NCBI GenBank assembly: GCA_949358305.1
Contig: CASHSZ010000136.1
Coordinates: forward strand, 124,001 to 188,000
Direction: 5' to 3'
DNA length: 64,000 bases
Origin: Strigamia acuminata
Taxonomy: Eukaryota; Arthropoda; Chilopoda; Geophilomorpha; Linotaeniidae
The stretch's first letter is position 1. Each line of letters opens with the position of its first letter. Shown piece after piece: positions 21,651-33,500 of this stretch. Below the pieces are notes generated by a model. It did not search any database. It was not told the DNA's origin and saw only the letters and a program-made list of their open reading frames with translations. A program made the translations under genes and the position numbers.

Positions 21651-21962
21651 TTTTACTGCTTGAAACAGTGGGCACTGACCGTGAACTGACCATGCAAAAG
21701 GTTCGGTGTGATCGATGATATTCTTCACCATTACAACAGTGGGGGTTGGAATAAATCTAAATATATCTTAAAATATCTATTCATTTTTTTTCAGATAAAG
21801 AACATGTTTTCAAGCAAAATAACCGAAAAGTTTAGAACATACAGTATACTTAACACCAAACGAGAATTAAACCTCTCCCAAAAAACTATTTAACACCAAG
21901 CGAAAATTAGACCACCAATTAAACTTTGAGCTGCACTTGACCGTTTTATAAATAAAAGCAAT

Positions 21963-22224
21963 TCCTTTTTTTATTCGTTCTTTAATTACATCAACATGCT
22001 TAGAATAAATATTGGCGTCACCCCGAGTGTGAATAAAGTCATCCTGCATCAAATTCGTCACGTGGACGAGCATATGTAGGTGAGGAGGAAGCAACAGGCG
22101 ATGTTGAAATGGGCACCGAGATCCATGTTGGCCGATCTTTGGTACAACTGTCACGTTAATTCGCTCCCGGAAACGTAAAATTGAGCCAAAACATGGCAAG
22201 ACGGAAGCGCCATCTTTGAAATGT
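21963..22224 (-). pseudogene. Thymidylate synthase exon, disabled
   Basis: The minus strand encodes a thymidylate synthase segment that starts after the acceptor TTTTAG at 22225: MALPSCHVLAQFYVSGSELT, then QLYQRSANMDLGAHFNIACC. After a two-base insertion near 22070 it continues with HVTNLMQDDFIHTRGDANIY and a lysine-rich helix. The nucleotide-binding block (QLYQRSxDMxLGxPFNIA) and the DFIHTxGDAxIY block are diagnostic of the enzyme that makes dTMP from dUMP. The codon for a conserved Cys before QLYQRS is TGA, and PF is changed to HF. With a nonsense codon and a frameshift this is non-functional. The intact acceptor indicates a genomic duplicate and not a retrocopy. Confidence 0.85.
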
Positions 22225-24533
22225 CTAAAACAAATAGAAATAAAATCAAATTAATCGATTGGAACTTATCGTCTGTGTAATAATTGAGAGCATTTTTTTA
22301 GTGAAATCAAAGCATGACAATCCAGCAGTTGATACTGGAAGCCATAATGGCTACGGTTGTTTACATCAGACAGTTCTGTTATTAGCCGATATTATGAGAA
22401 AAAATAAACAAAGAAAAATTTACCAAACTTACAAAAAACACGAAATGTTTATTTTTGTTTAATATTTGTGTCTTTTTAGTAGAATGTGATGATTTTTTTT
22501 GTTGTTTAGTTTTCTCAGAATTTTAGCCAATCACAAAGCGGCATTTTGTAAACAAATAGACGCCATTACTACTCTAGAATATCTGCTGGACCTGCAATAC
22601 GCAATACAGTAGTGTCATCTTCTGTGTATATTTAGCATTATTCGTTTCCATGTGTGAACTCCGAGTGAACTGAGTGAGGGAAAAAAAGAATATTGTGACA
22701 AGCCACTCGCGAGCTGGGAGGTCGTGGTAATAAGAGAATAAACAGAGAATAAACAGAGGAGACCGGTCGCCAACTCGAAGATGGTTATGATGCAATGGAA
22801 GTGATCGAAAAAAAGGAAGATTATCCGCTAAGTATCAAATTCGGAAGGCCGAAATTAATCAGGAACACTCGCCTACATGTTCCATTCGTAAGAAATTATT
22901 AAATTGGATTATTAGAAATTTATTATAATTTAAGTAATTTTTCTTCAACAGATTTGACGCTATTGTGTCGCAACTGAGCCCAAGTTGTTCCTAATGAATG
23001 TCGTGAGTTTTACATTAAATCTCATAAAGATTTTAATATGTTTTGTAGATTATGATGATTTTTTTGTTTTGTTTCAGTTTTCAAAATAAATTAAATTATA
23101 AAATCAAATCAAATAAATTTAATTTAATTTACTCAAATTTAATTTAATCAGCTGTCAAATGAAAACATGTTAAAAGTAAAGTGTTAAAAATCGAATTTTT
23201 AATTTAAATTAATTTAATAATTAATTCGGATTGATTTAATGGTGGATTTAATGTAAAAATTTTCATATTCGTCTGTTTCACCAGTAAAATATTCGATTTT
23301 TACTATTTTCCACGACTCGGCAGTGTCTAACGACCAGCCCCGAGTATACGAATTTAATCGAGACAAATTCATCGCCAATTTTCTAAGTCTGAGATCAAGT
23401 CTGCAAGAATGTTTTTCTCCTTAAATGAGATAGCTAGTGTAAAATAACGAAATGTATTGACTTAACTCAACCAATTAATATCCAATTTTATTCTTTCAGA
23501 CCCGAAACTCATCATAGCACCTTCGAGCTTAATTCTGACCCGAACGAGCTAGTCTATCTGATCACGGACCAGAGTATCGATCAGATAAGTGAACCGAATT
23601 TCAATTAATGTGAACAATAATATTAAAAACATCTACTTTTTAATTTCCAGGGCTAACTTTCAGATAGTTCTCAACAGTTGACACGTGCAACTGACTGATC
23701 TAATTTGTGTTCTACATTAATTTAATTATTTATGTATTTTATTTAATATGAGGTAAATTGGTTTCATTTTTTAAGAAATGTGTGGTTTATCTTAACTTTA
23801 TTTCAATATTTACAAACGTAATGTTTTGTAAATGATAAAAAATAAATCTATTTATGAAAAGTTGATTTTTATAATCAATAGAGAGTTTGCGTGAATTTAT
23901 TTTTTATGTTTTAAAATTATCCTTACGTTAAACACGTGATCACCGAAACTGTAGTTGGCTCTTTGAAAAAACATTAGAGACAATTCTTGTAATTTACTGG
24001 TTTAAAACAATGAAGCACATTTATTATTGCAAATTTAAACCAAATGAAAGAGAAAACAATGACATCGAAGCGATGAAATTAAAATGTCAGCGAATGAGTT
24101 TGCTGCTAATCTAAATTATAAGGCCGTGACGTAAATATTGGAAAAATACCGAATTGGCTGCCCTATATTTTATTTTAGTGTTAAAAACGATACACTAAAT
24201 GCTTTTTGCTTAACCATATGGTACTAAAATAGTGTATCGTGGGGCAAAATAAGGGAAAAATGCATTCTGCAATCTCTCTATTTTACAATTAATTTCACAA
24301 GCATTTAAATGGTTAATTTTTAAAAAAATTAATTTTGTAAAGTTTATGTTCACAACACTTTGTAAAGTGTCCTTTACAACATTAAATTTAAAGATAAATA
24401 AATTTCATCTTTAACAAAATTTGTAAATTTAATTTACAACTAGTAAATATTAAATTTACAATTAATTTACACAATACATTTAATCCAATTCAATCTACTT
24501 TTTCTTGCAGTGGTCAGGCTGTAAAATGGATAA
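22225..24533. other. Intergenic stretch, no supported gene
   Basis: The stretch is AT-rich with scattered exon-like islands near 22600-22880 and 23290-23610. These are GC-richer and bounded by T-rich tracts ending CAG, but I could not assemble a frame. A perfect inverted repeat lies at 24188-24197 and 24230-24239 (CGATACACTA and TAGTGTATCG). Positions 24400-24516 belong to the duplication shared with about 5415-5512. Confidence 0.4.
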
Positions 24534-27461
24534 TTACAAACTAATAATTGGTTTTACAATTTTAAAATAGACTTTCCACACAGAATCTAAGTTGGACTCA
24601 GTGTCCAAATAAATAGCCGCAGCTATAGATACAAATATATTGCCCAAAACTTTGAATATTTCAGCTTCCTCCGCATCAAAACATTCTTTTTTCTCGATTA
24701 AAAACTAGAAAAAAATAAAATAAACAATTCAGATAACGTAATCTAAGTTTTAAAACACACCCCACTACATACATTATCTCCATCTGCTAATGCAATACAT
24801 TTGCTTCTGATCTTTACCAAAATGGGATTTCCTGTATTCGAATGATAATTGTGCACCTCCACAGCCAATTTTGCCAATTTTGTAAACGCAGTATTTGTCA
24901 CAGCTAATTTTGCAAAAGTGGTATTGTTAACTAAACCTGATCTAATATCAGCTAGCTCCCGGGGTGGAAATCTCTTCGTATCAGCAAACAGATGCCAGGT
25001 ACTCAAATAATCTTTCAAAAAAAACAATTGTTCAATCTATAAATTTATTAAATAAGTACAAATTTTACTTTCCAATTACCTAAAATTGCATCTCCGAGAA
25101 ATTTGAGTCTGTTATAACTACCAGTATCTAATATATTACTGTAGTGTGAAGGATAAGTTATTGCTTGAATGAGAAAGGATTTATCTCGAAACACGTAGCG
25201 AATTTCATTTTCAAAATTAGACAATCCCATTAATAGTTTATCAGGTATACATTTTTCTGGGTTGGTTAAAGCAACCTTTATCACATTCGTGTTTGTCTCG
25301 TCAGGCTGAATATCAAATCCTAGAAAAATGAGAAGAAACTGAGCTGCTTCCGATCCAGCATACAACAAGTGTGCTCCCACAATCGCCTCAACACAGTCGG
25401 CTGCGTGTTTATCAGCGATTAGCTGATACTCGGTCAAATTCATAACAATTCCTCCTGTTTCCAAATGACCGATTTTGTCACCACATTGGCCGATATATTT
25501 TGCATTCCCACTGTTTGCCGCAAAAGAGCGTATCTTATCACATCTTCCTTTCTTCAAATCATAACCGATAAAATATTTCCAAGAGTCGAAGGGCAGTCCT
25601 GCACGCATTAACCTGAACTCAGAGCTGATGTTTATAACGAAACACGGTGGTAACCAGTTAGTAGCTGGTGAAAATATCTCACATTTTAATAGATTAGTTA
25701 ACCCTTTATTCTCAGCTATCTGATAGAGATGTGAACTCGACACCAATGCATCTCTTCTACTGATCAAATTACCCTCATCTAGTGCTGGGAACTTGTTGAA
25801 GAGGTGGACTGTTACCACAAACCTCAGATAAGCGCTCCCTAAGAATTTTAGCCGTCCCAAATCGAAGCAATCATTTGCTGCGCACGTGGTTAGTGCATTC
25901 AAAATCACGTGTTGTCCTGGAAGATTTTCATAATTAGTTAACAAAGAACCGTGTTCGATTTTATAATCGAATTCCCAGTTGTTTTCATTCATAACCGATA
26001 ACTCACGGTATCCCTTTTCCGTTACAGACCATTTCTTGTATGTTAAATCTTCCGAATCTAGATCTTTCAACAGTACATACCCTGCCATTTTCCCCAAAAA
26101 TACAGCCGCTAAAATTAAGTCGTTCAGACGGTATATGATACTGGGTATCATCATTCCATGTTTTAAGTGAGATGCACTAATCGGTAAAACGCCGCATAGT
26201 TCGGGCACCAAGAATATGTGTGTGTTCATGGTTTCACCATCAATAGCCATATTTTTTTTCTCGTCCTTTCGGTTGACCTTGTTTGAGATCATATTTAGTT
26301 CATTGTTGGTGATCATTTTGGCTGCTAGTAATGGCTGATCCATGTTTTGAATCGCCACTCCGTACTTTTGTTGGAAATAATCAGCGCATGATTTGAATCC
26401 GCAAGATTTATACTCTTGGGTTGTAAATGGATGCGATGGAGAAATTGTTTTCGTAATTTGTTCCACGATGAAAAATACTTTATCGCTTAAATACAGTGGA
26501 ACTACCACTCTGTTCACAAATTTTGTTTCATCACATTGAAACTGCTTTCTTTCTTCTGCTGAGGGTAAACCATCAAACGCGTAATCACATACATCTTTAA
26601 TTGTTTTCCAATCCACATCAAACAAAGGCGGTTCATCCGCGGTGCCATCTATAAGTTTCATAAATTTCACAATGTCAACAGATAGAGTCACATTTCAGTT
26701 AAACAGTTTAATAATGCGAAAATTTTTTTATACTTACCAATAAGCTTTATAAGGGGAAGGACAAAAAGTGCCATATTTGAACCCAAAGGCTGAAAGTCTA
26801 TTGGATATGAATTTATTTGCAAAAAGTCGAAAAAAAAACGTCTATGAAATTCTGCAATCCGGCTTAAATCTCTCTCTTCAAACATTACATTATCTACCGT
26901 TCCGAATAATTGGGTTAATTCAACCCAATGTTTTCCATTTTTTGTGAATATTGGAAAAGGTGAAATCTAATGTAAAGTTCCAACAAGAAGTTTAAGATAT
27001 AAAATAAAAATATGTGCAAGTGTAGTAGTACAAGTAGTACCTTTGGCAATCGGTCTGATGTAATTATGGCAAATTGTCGATAACTCGTTTCGGTATCGTG
27101 AATAGTTCCTCCGATACGTTCTCTTGTTTGTTTCGAAGGTTTTACACAAATTAGATACATCGAGCAATTTGTATTTGAGCATGGACAATCTAGTAAAGGT
27201 GGAGCAACCTAAAAAAAACATACAAATTTTAAATATTTTGGGAATCATTAGTCTAATTTGATCAATTCTGACATTTTAAATAACCATCTAAGATTATGAT
27301 ATAAAAACTGTAAAATCGTTATTCTATAAAATCTTTATAGTTACGAAATTCTGTACCAGTTTTTTATATAATTGACGTTGTTTTGAAATATATGGTTGTG
27401 TTTTTCCTGGAGCTGCTTCGTCCATCTCAACGGTGAATAAACTACTTGTATGTGTGTTCAT
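24534..27461 (-). CDS. Helicase-less Dicer-like protein with degenerate RNase III sites
   Basis: Six exons join in phase through GT-AG introns: 27461-27345, 27208-27041, 26966-26738, 26648-25080, 25011-24773 and 24704-24534. They give 830 aa. After a short N terminus come the platform (FVLPLIK region), PAZ (VVVPLYLSDKVFFIVEQ, then YFQQKYGVAIQNMDQPLL), the connector (FLVPELCGVLPI, then SIIYRLN), RNase IIIa (RLKFLGSAYL; ADCVEAIVGAH) and RNase IIIb (RLKFLGDAIL; VLGNIFVSIAAAIYLD). Dicer cleaves dsRNA to siRNA or miRNA with four acidic residues per RNase III domain. Here IIIa has Lys and Ser at the first two. IIIb has Lys at the first, Asn at the third and Val at the fourth. There is no helicase, DUF283 or dsRBD. 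The order of domains matches Dicer exactly. It is probably a duplicated, catalytically inactive paralogue that could still bind RNA ends or partners. Expression is unknown. Confidence 0.88.
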
Positions 27462-27540
27462 GGCTGCTGATTTTATTAGTGTAGCTGAAATTTATATCAA
27501 TTCAAATGTGATACTCCTCCTATTGGCTAATTGCTACAGG
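27462..27540 (-). promoter_or_regulatory. Possible core promoter of the Dicer-like gene
   Basis: On the minus strand a GCCAATAGGAGG motif (CCAAT type) lies near 27530 and TATAAATTTC starts at 27496, about 35 bp before the ATG at 27461. If the TATA is used, the 5' leader would be only a few bases, so the start site may be elsewhere. Confidence 0.35.
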
Positions 27541-27609
27541 CCGCTTAGTGATAGTATAATTGAAATTAGAATTCAAAAAATGAAAATAAAATGATCGAAT
27601 TGTAAAATT

Positions 27610-27945
27610 ACAATCTTTATATTCGCCGCATTTCCTCAAAAGTTGATCCAAACCCATGTTCAACTTAAAATTCGTGGATAAATATTCATTTTGTCTTATT
27701 TCTTTTAATAACTCAACACATTTCTTGACTTTGTATCTATTTATTCTAAGCTTAGAATAAATCTAAATTGGTTTCTCTTTTTAAAAACAAAAAACAATAA
27801 TAATAAAATAAAAAAGAAACAAATAATAATATATTTGAATTTAGAATTAAATAAAATAAATTAACCAACGGCTATGCAGCAAAAAAAAAGACGTGTGATT
27901 ATATTAACCAATAGTCATGCCTCGGCGCCATTTAATTCCAGGAGA
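27610..27945 (-). pseudogene. Polinton-like N-terminal protein, copy D (5' stub)
   Basis: Only the first ~45 codons of the gene at 19391-20920 remain, followed upstream by the shared leader and the CCAATAGTCATGCCTCGG block. The start codon has changed from ATG to ATA. The end of the block, at about 27945, lies 43 bp from the left LTR of the BEL element. Confidence 0.75.
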
Positions 27946-27988
27946 CAAAAATTAGCTGTTTGACAAGTGTGCCAACTGTACCCTCTAC

Positions 27989-29629
27989 TGTTGCAACCTG
28001 TTGCAAACAGAGTGGAATATAAATTGATACTGCTTTTTATTTGCCATTTTATTGTCCTATTAAATATTCAAAGTGTTGTTAAATTTTGCTTCTAATAGTT
28101 TGACTTACATTTCAGGTGTTTTTTGTGTCATATTAAAGCTTTTAGTTCATTATTTTCTTATATTGTCATGAATTTTGGGTATTGTGTGTTTAAATAGACT
28201 TATTCTAGTGTGTTTTATTTTGCATAACATTTTAATCTTATTTTACAGGATTTTTTGCATTATTAAAACTATTAAAGTGTTTTATGATACTGTTGTTTAT
28301 TAAAATATGATATTTCATTGTCTATTGCATTCATTTCAAGTGTTATTTATAAGAATTTGTCTTATATTATCAATTCCTATTCATTTTGTGTGTTTCCGTG
28401 TGAAATTGGGTGCATCCGTCGTCAAACAGTTCACTAGTGTAATTGGAGTGACGTCATATTTCGAAATCTAGTTCGGTTTTGACTCCAACTTCTAACCTTT
28501 CGTTTTCATTGAATTCTTGTCGTTAGAATTGATCCTAATATTGTTTTAGACTAATTCAGGGGTGATCTGTCGATCTGTGCACTTAGTTTCTTTCCCGGAG
28601 CAGCCGTTTTGTCTGTACGAACGATCGTGACGGACCTCGCATATGCGTTGCCGTCCGCGATCGTTTCTTTTCTTTCAAGACTAATTTTCATGTGTATTCT
28701 TATTAAAAGTGCTTTATTTTGAAGGAAATTACTTTTCCTAAGTGTATTTATTAGTAACATTACCTAGTATTTGCTATATTCTTGTGTCAGAATTCAAATG
28801 TCGTGTTTTGCCGCTCTTATTGAGTTGTACGGGCGCCATGTTGGATTTATTCGCTAATTTCGTTATTAAATCGATTCTATTGTATTATTAATACTTCTTT
28901 TGCATTTACTATTTCATTTCATTGTATTTTAGTGCATATTATTTACCATTTCAGTGATTTTGTGAGGTTTTAAATTCAAATCTTTGCATTACGTAACTTT
29001 GCTGTATTCTGATTGGCTGAGCCGATCGTCTGCTTCCCGATCGATTCTTTCTGTATTTTCTCATTGTTTTAAGTGTTTTTGAGCATTGTTACCATTTACT
29101 TTTATGTTCCTGACATCTTTGTGGTCATTTTGACATATTGCAATTTGATTTTAATGCATTTTTGAGCAATCGCTCACTTCAATGTATTTCATTTTTCTCC
29201 GTTGTCATAGCAACGGAATTTCTCAATTGTGTTTTTTACCTTGGCGCGTGCCGTGACCATTGTTTTGCACGTGCATTTTCTTTGTTAGCCAACGTACATT
29301 CGTGTATTTGGTCAGTTATCATTCTACTTCCGAATAAATAAGTTGTTTTATGTTATCTCCTGGAGTTTTTACTTTCGTCGCCATTACAATGTGTCGGGAG
29401 TAGCCAAACATTTTCCCAGACTGGTCAATGGTTAAGCGGACACTTGGATACCATTCAACAGTAGTTTCTACAGGGATTCCTTCATTCTCCAATGCATTTC
29501 GGGACAAATTAAATCTGTTTCCACACGGTATACGTACTAACCTCACTATACGATCGTTTGAGTGGATTGGCGGGAGATTCAAAACGCCATGGCTCAGTTC
29601 TTTTCTGTCCTGTGTGATTGACCGCTACA
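27989..29629 (+). repeat. BEL 5' LTR
   Basis: It runs from TGTTGCAACC to CGCTACA. At 1,641 bp it is long for an LTR. It contains AATAAA at 29333 and a TGACGTCA-like GTGACGTCAT at 28448. Short open frames inside it are duplicated in the other LTR and are not genes. Confidence 0.95.
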
Positions 29630-29644
29630 TAGGATACGAATTTA

Positions 29645-29665
29645 TGGTGCACGTGACCAGGATTC
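29645..29665 (+). other. BEL primer-binding site, tRNA-His-like
   Basis: TGGTGC, one extra A, then CGTGACCAGGATTC follows 15 bp after the LTR. Apart from the inserted A it is complementary to the 3' end of animal tRNA-His as I recall it. The gap from the LTR is longer than the usual few bases. Confidence 0.6.
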
Positions 29666-30595
29666 CGTCTGAAATCTGTGAGTTTTTCCGGTTCGTCATT
29701 GATACGGTTCTATGCGTGATTGATGCGACGGGAGACGTATACGTTCGGGATTCGTCGTCTGCTAGAACAATCATCGTTCAACGTGACAACAGTCACAACG
29801 GGGATTCGTTTGGCGCCGAATACGAACAATTGAGTGTCATCAGCGGGATTCTACGGTCGCCATCTTGGATTTGGATAACACAACGCGCTGTGCTGGAAAG
29901 CTGGTTTGCCCCTGAAATTATTGCATTTTCTTTTGTTTTTCATTCTATTTGTGTGTTTTGGAGATTTTTATTGCATGAGGGTGTTGTATTGGGTATTCCA
30001 TTGTTGTTTTTGCTTTTTCATTTGCTAGTCTTAAAGGGAAATTTCGTAAAGTGTATTTTATTGAAAATCTTAAAAGTGTTCTATTTAATTTTGTGCATGC
30101 ATCTCCATATAACTGCCATAAGCAGGGGAGATTAGATTCTTTTGATGCTAGTTACTGGTCAGTCTCTCATTGCAAGGGCTGTCAGTTATTATCTTGAATT
30201 TTATGATAGAGTTTTGGCGAGATTTGTTCCAAACGAACCGTCAATTATTTCAAAACTGTGCAGGACTTTTTGAGTCACGTTTTTCATACGTGATCAAGGT
30301 CGCTCGTCTGTTTTAGCATCCTTGATTGTTAAAACATTCGATATTCGTGTATTTTCAATTTGCTTTTCTTGTCACGTGGGCATTAAAACTTTGAAAAATT
30401 CAGTTCTTTTTAAGTGTGAAATTTCTGATTTTATTCTTTTTGGGGTATAAAATTGTGATTTTATTCTTTTTAAGTTTTCATTCATTTTGAAGTGTAAAAT
30501 TTTGAATTTTATTCTTTTTGAGTTTCATTGCAAAGTGTTATTTTGTTGTTCAAGTTATTGTCTTCTGTTTTAAAATTGACCGCCGTGAATTTGAA

Positions 30596-33500
30596 ATGGA
30601 GAGAGATAGCACAACAGAGCCAACAATGCGTGATCTGCTCACTGAGGAGCAGATTGAAACAATGGAACAACGTTGGGAATCGCAAGTTACAGCAATGAAT
30701 CATCTGTTGTCTATATCGGAGAAGACAGCAGATCCAGGAGAACTGGAAGCGCTGGTGCAAACTGCGAACCCAAAAGAGACACGGATAGTAGGTGCTTTGA
30801 ATGAATTACAGAATTATTCCGACCACCAATTTTATCTGGAATGCATTGACAAGCTTGAGACTATGCAAGCTAGAGTGGATCTTCTTCGCAGGAGATACGA
30901 AATTTCCAAGCGATCAATTCCTACGTTGGGAGGAAGATTAAATACGTCTACAAGCTTCAATGCAAACACATCTATGAATGCGACAGCCTCGTTTAGAAAA
31001 AATTCGAAGCTGCCCAAACTGGAATCCGTAAAATTCGACGGAGATATTCTGAAGTACAAAACGTTCAAAAGCAACTTCGAGACCTCCGTACACAAGGATC
31101 CAGACCTGAGTAACGTTGAGAAACTACAATACTTGCAGACCATGTGCATTGGTGAGGCAGCGACTCTCATCTCCACCTTCCCTTTGATCGAGGAATCATA
31201 TGACTTAGCCAGAGAGGAACTCGACAGAAACTATGGTGATGAGGATGCCCAGCAAACTGCACTAATCAAATCCATTAGAGACTTAAAAACAATTTCCAGT
31301 GTATATCCAACCAAAGCGATAAAAGCAAACTTGACGAAAATTTCTGCGACAATAAGACTGCTCGAGCAATTAAAGATTCCAATTCAAACTTCCGGAGCTT
31401 TCTTATTGCCCGACATAATTAGCAAGTTTCCGAATTCCATGGCATTGAGGTTCTACCAGGTTCACGGAATGCAAAACAAGAATATCGTAACATTGCTCAA
31501 TTTCTTTTTGAATGAAGTTGCAATGGCTGAGAGAACTGAAAACGTTTCTTCCTCTGAAAAATCGAAAAAAGAAAAGAATGAGAAGTCTGAAGCTGAGAAA
31601 CAGAAAGCTAAGGGTTCAATGACCACGTGTGCAGCCACTCAAGACGCCAAGCAGTCTACAAGTGCAAAGACAAAGAGTGAACCTAAATCGGACAACAAAA
31701 GTGCGCCTTCAAAGACTGTAAAGTGCATTTTTTGTGACGACAATCATCTGAATGGATCGTGCGGAAAGGAGTACGAAATCAATGCAAAAATCGAAATAGT
31801 TAAGAAAAACAGACTTTGTTTTAACTGTTTCAGAACTGGACATAGAGTCGGTGATTGCAAAGTCAAATTTTCCTGCAAGCATTGCGGTGGGAGACATCAC
31901 TCCACTATTTGCAAAAAACAAGAAGTGAAGAATTCTCCAAGCAATGTAGAGAAGCCGAAGGAGCCACAAGTGACGACCCACGTCTCATGTGCCATCTCCA
32001 CGACCCTTCAATTAATGATTTTCACCGCGGATTTAAAAACGAAGTCTGGTGGATTTCATCATATTCGTGGCATGATTGATCCGGGCAGCCATAGGTCATT
32101 TATTACCACTGCATTGGTCAACCGTCTCAAGTTAAGGAAATGTGGAAGTATATCGGCGACCACTCAAAGATTTAATGACTCTACGCCAGCAGAAATAGAC
32201 TACGATGTTTTCAACATAAATCTCAAGTCAAAACATGATGAACAAGATATCAAGTTGACCATGTTATCCGTTGAAAACCTTCCGAGAGTGCAAGGAATCT
32301 TGAATCCTTCTGTCATAGAAAAGGTGAAGAAACTGAAAATGGAGTTAGCCGAAGATTTGCCAGCAACGACTGCCAATGTTGACCTCCTGTTAGGAGTTGA
32401 CGTTTGGTGGAAAATTCTGAAAGAAGGTCGCAAGAAGATTAATGAAGATCTTGGACTTATCAACACGTTGTTCGGATGGGTACTTTCCGGTGCAGCTGGA
32501 AATACCAGCCTGTTTGAAGAGGAAGCCGATCTTACATCGTGTTGCAATACCTGCCAGATCGATATTAATCAGAAGCTGGACAAATTGTGGAATCTGGAAG
32601 CGATAGGAATAGATTCTGGAGAAAAGGAATCGGACTTTACAAGAGACAGATTTGAAAAGACAACCAAGCGGATGGATGACGGAAGATATGAAGTTCTGTT
32701 GCCATTCAACGGTTTAGAAGAGGATTTGGACTCTAATTGGGAAAAATCGATAAACCAATTGGCAAATACTCTCAAACGAATAGACACGAATGAAGATCTC
32801 AAGAAGAGGTATGATGAGGCAATAATGCAATACGTTGTAGAGGAACATGCCGAAGAGGTTCCCAAAGAAGAACGTTTTTTGAGAAAAGGCATCTATAATA
32901 TTCCTCACCACCCTGTTGTGAAAGAGGACCGGGATACGACAAAATTTAGGATCGTGTTCAACGCATCGTCTGCCAAAAAAGGAAAACTTTCGTTGAATGA
33001 GTGCTTGTATCCTGGCCCATCTTTAAATCCAGACTTAATTCTTGTGTTGGTGAGATTTAGACTATATTGCATCCCTGTAATAGCAGACATTAAGCAGGCT
33101 TTCCTTCAGGTTTTGATTAACCCTACACATAGGAATTTCTTACGTTTCTTATGGGTTACTCGTGACTATTTCAAACAACCGTATTCGTGGCAAAACCTGT
33201 GGAATAACATACTAATTCTGAGGATGATTGTCGTACCATTTGGGGTAATATCTTCTCCATTTCTCCTTTGTGCTACGATACGAAAACAAGCGAAACAATT
33301 TGAAGAAACTCATCCTAAAGAAGTAGATGCTTTAGATAGCGGAATCTTTATGGATGATTTGACTTCTGGAGGAGATTTCACCGCCGATACAACGACACAT
33401 GCAGAGAATTTGAAGATGATTCTAGACGACGGGAAACTTCCCCTTGTTAAATGGGCAACCGCTAGCAGAACCGTCTTTGAAAATCTTCAATCAAAAAATT

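Noticed and set aside
28551-29582. Short frames repeated exactly at 36475-37506.
   Set aside because: They are duplicated only because they lie in the BEL LTRs; they have no coding features.
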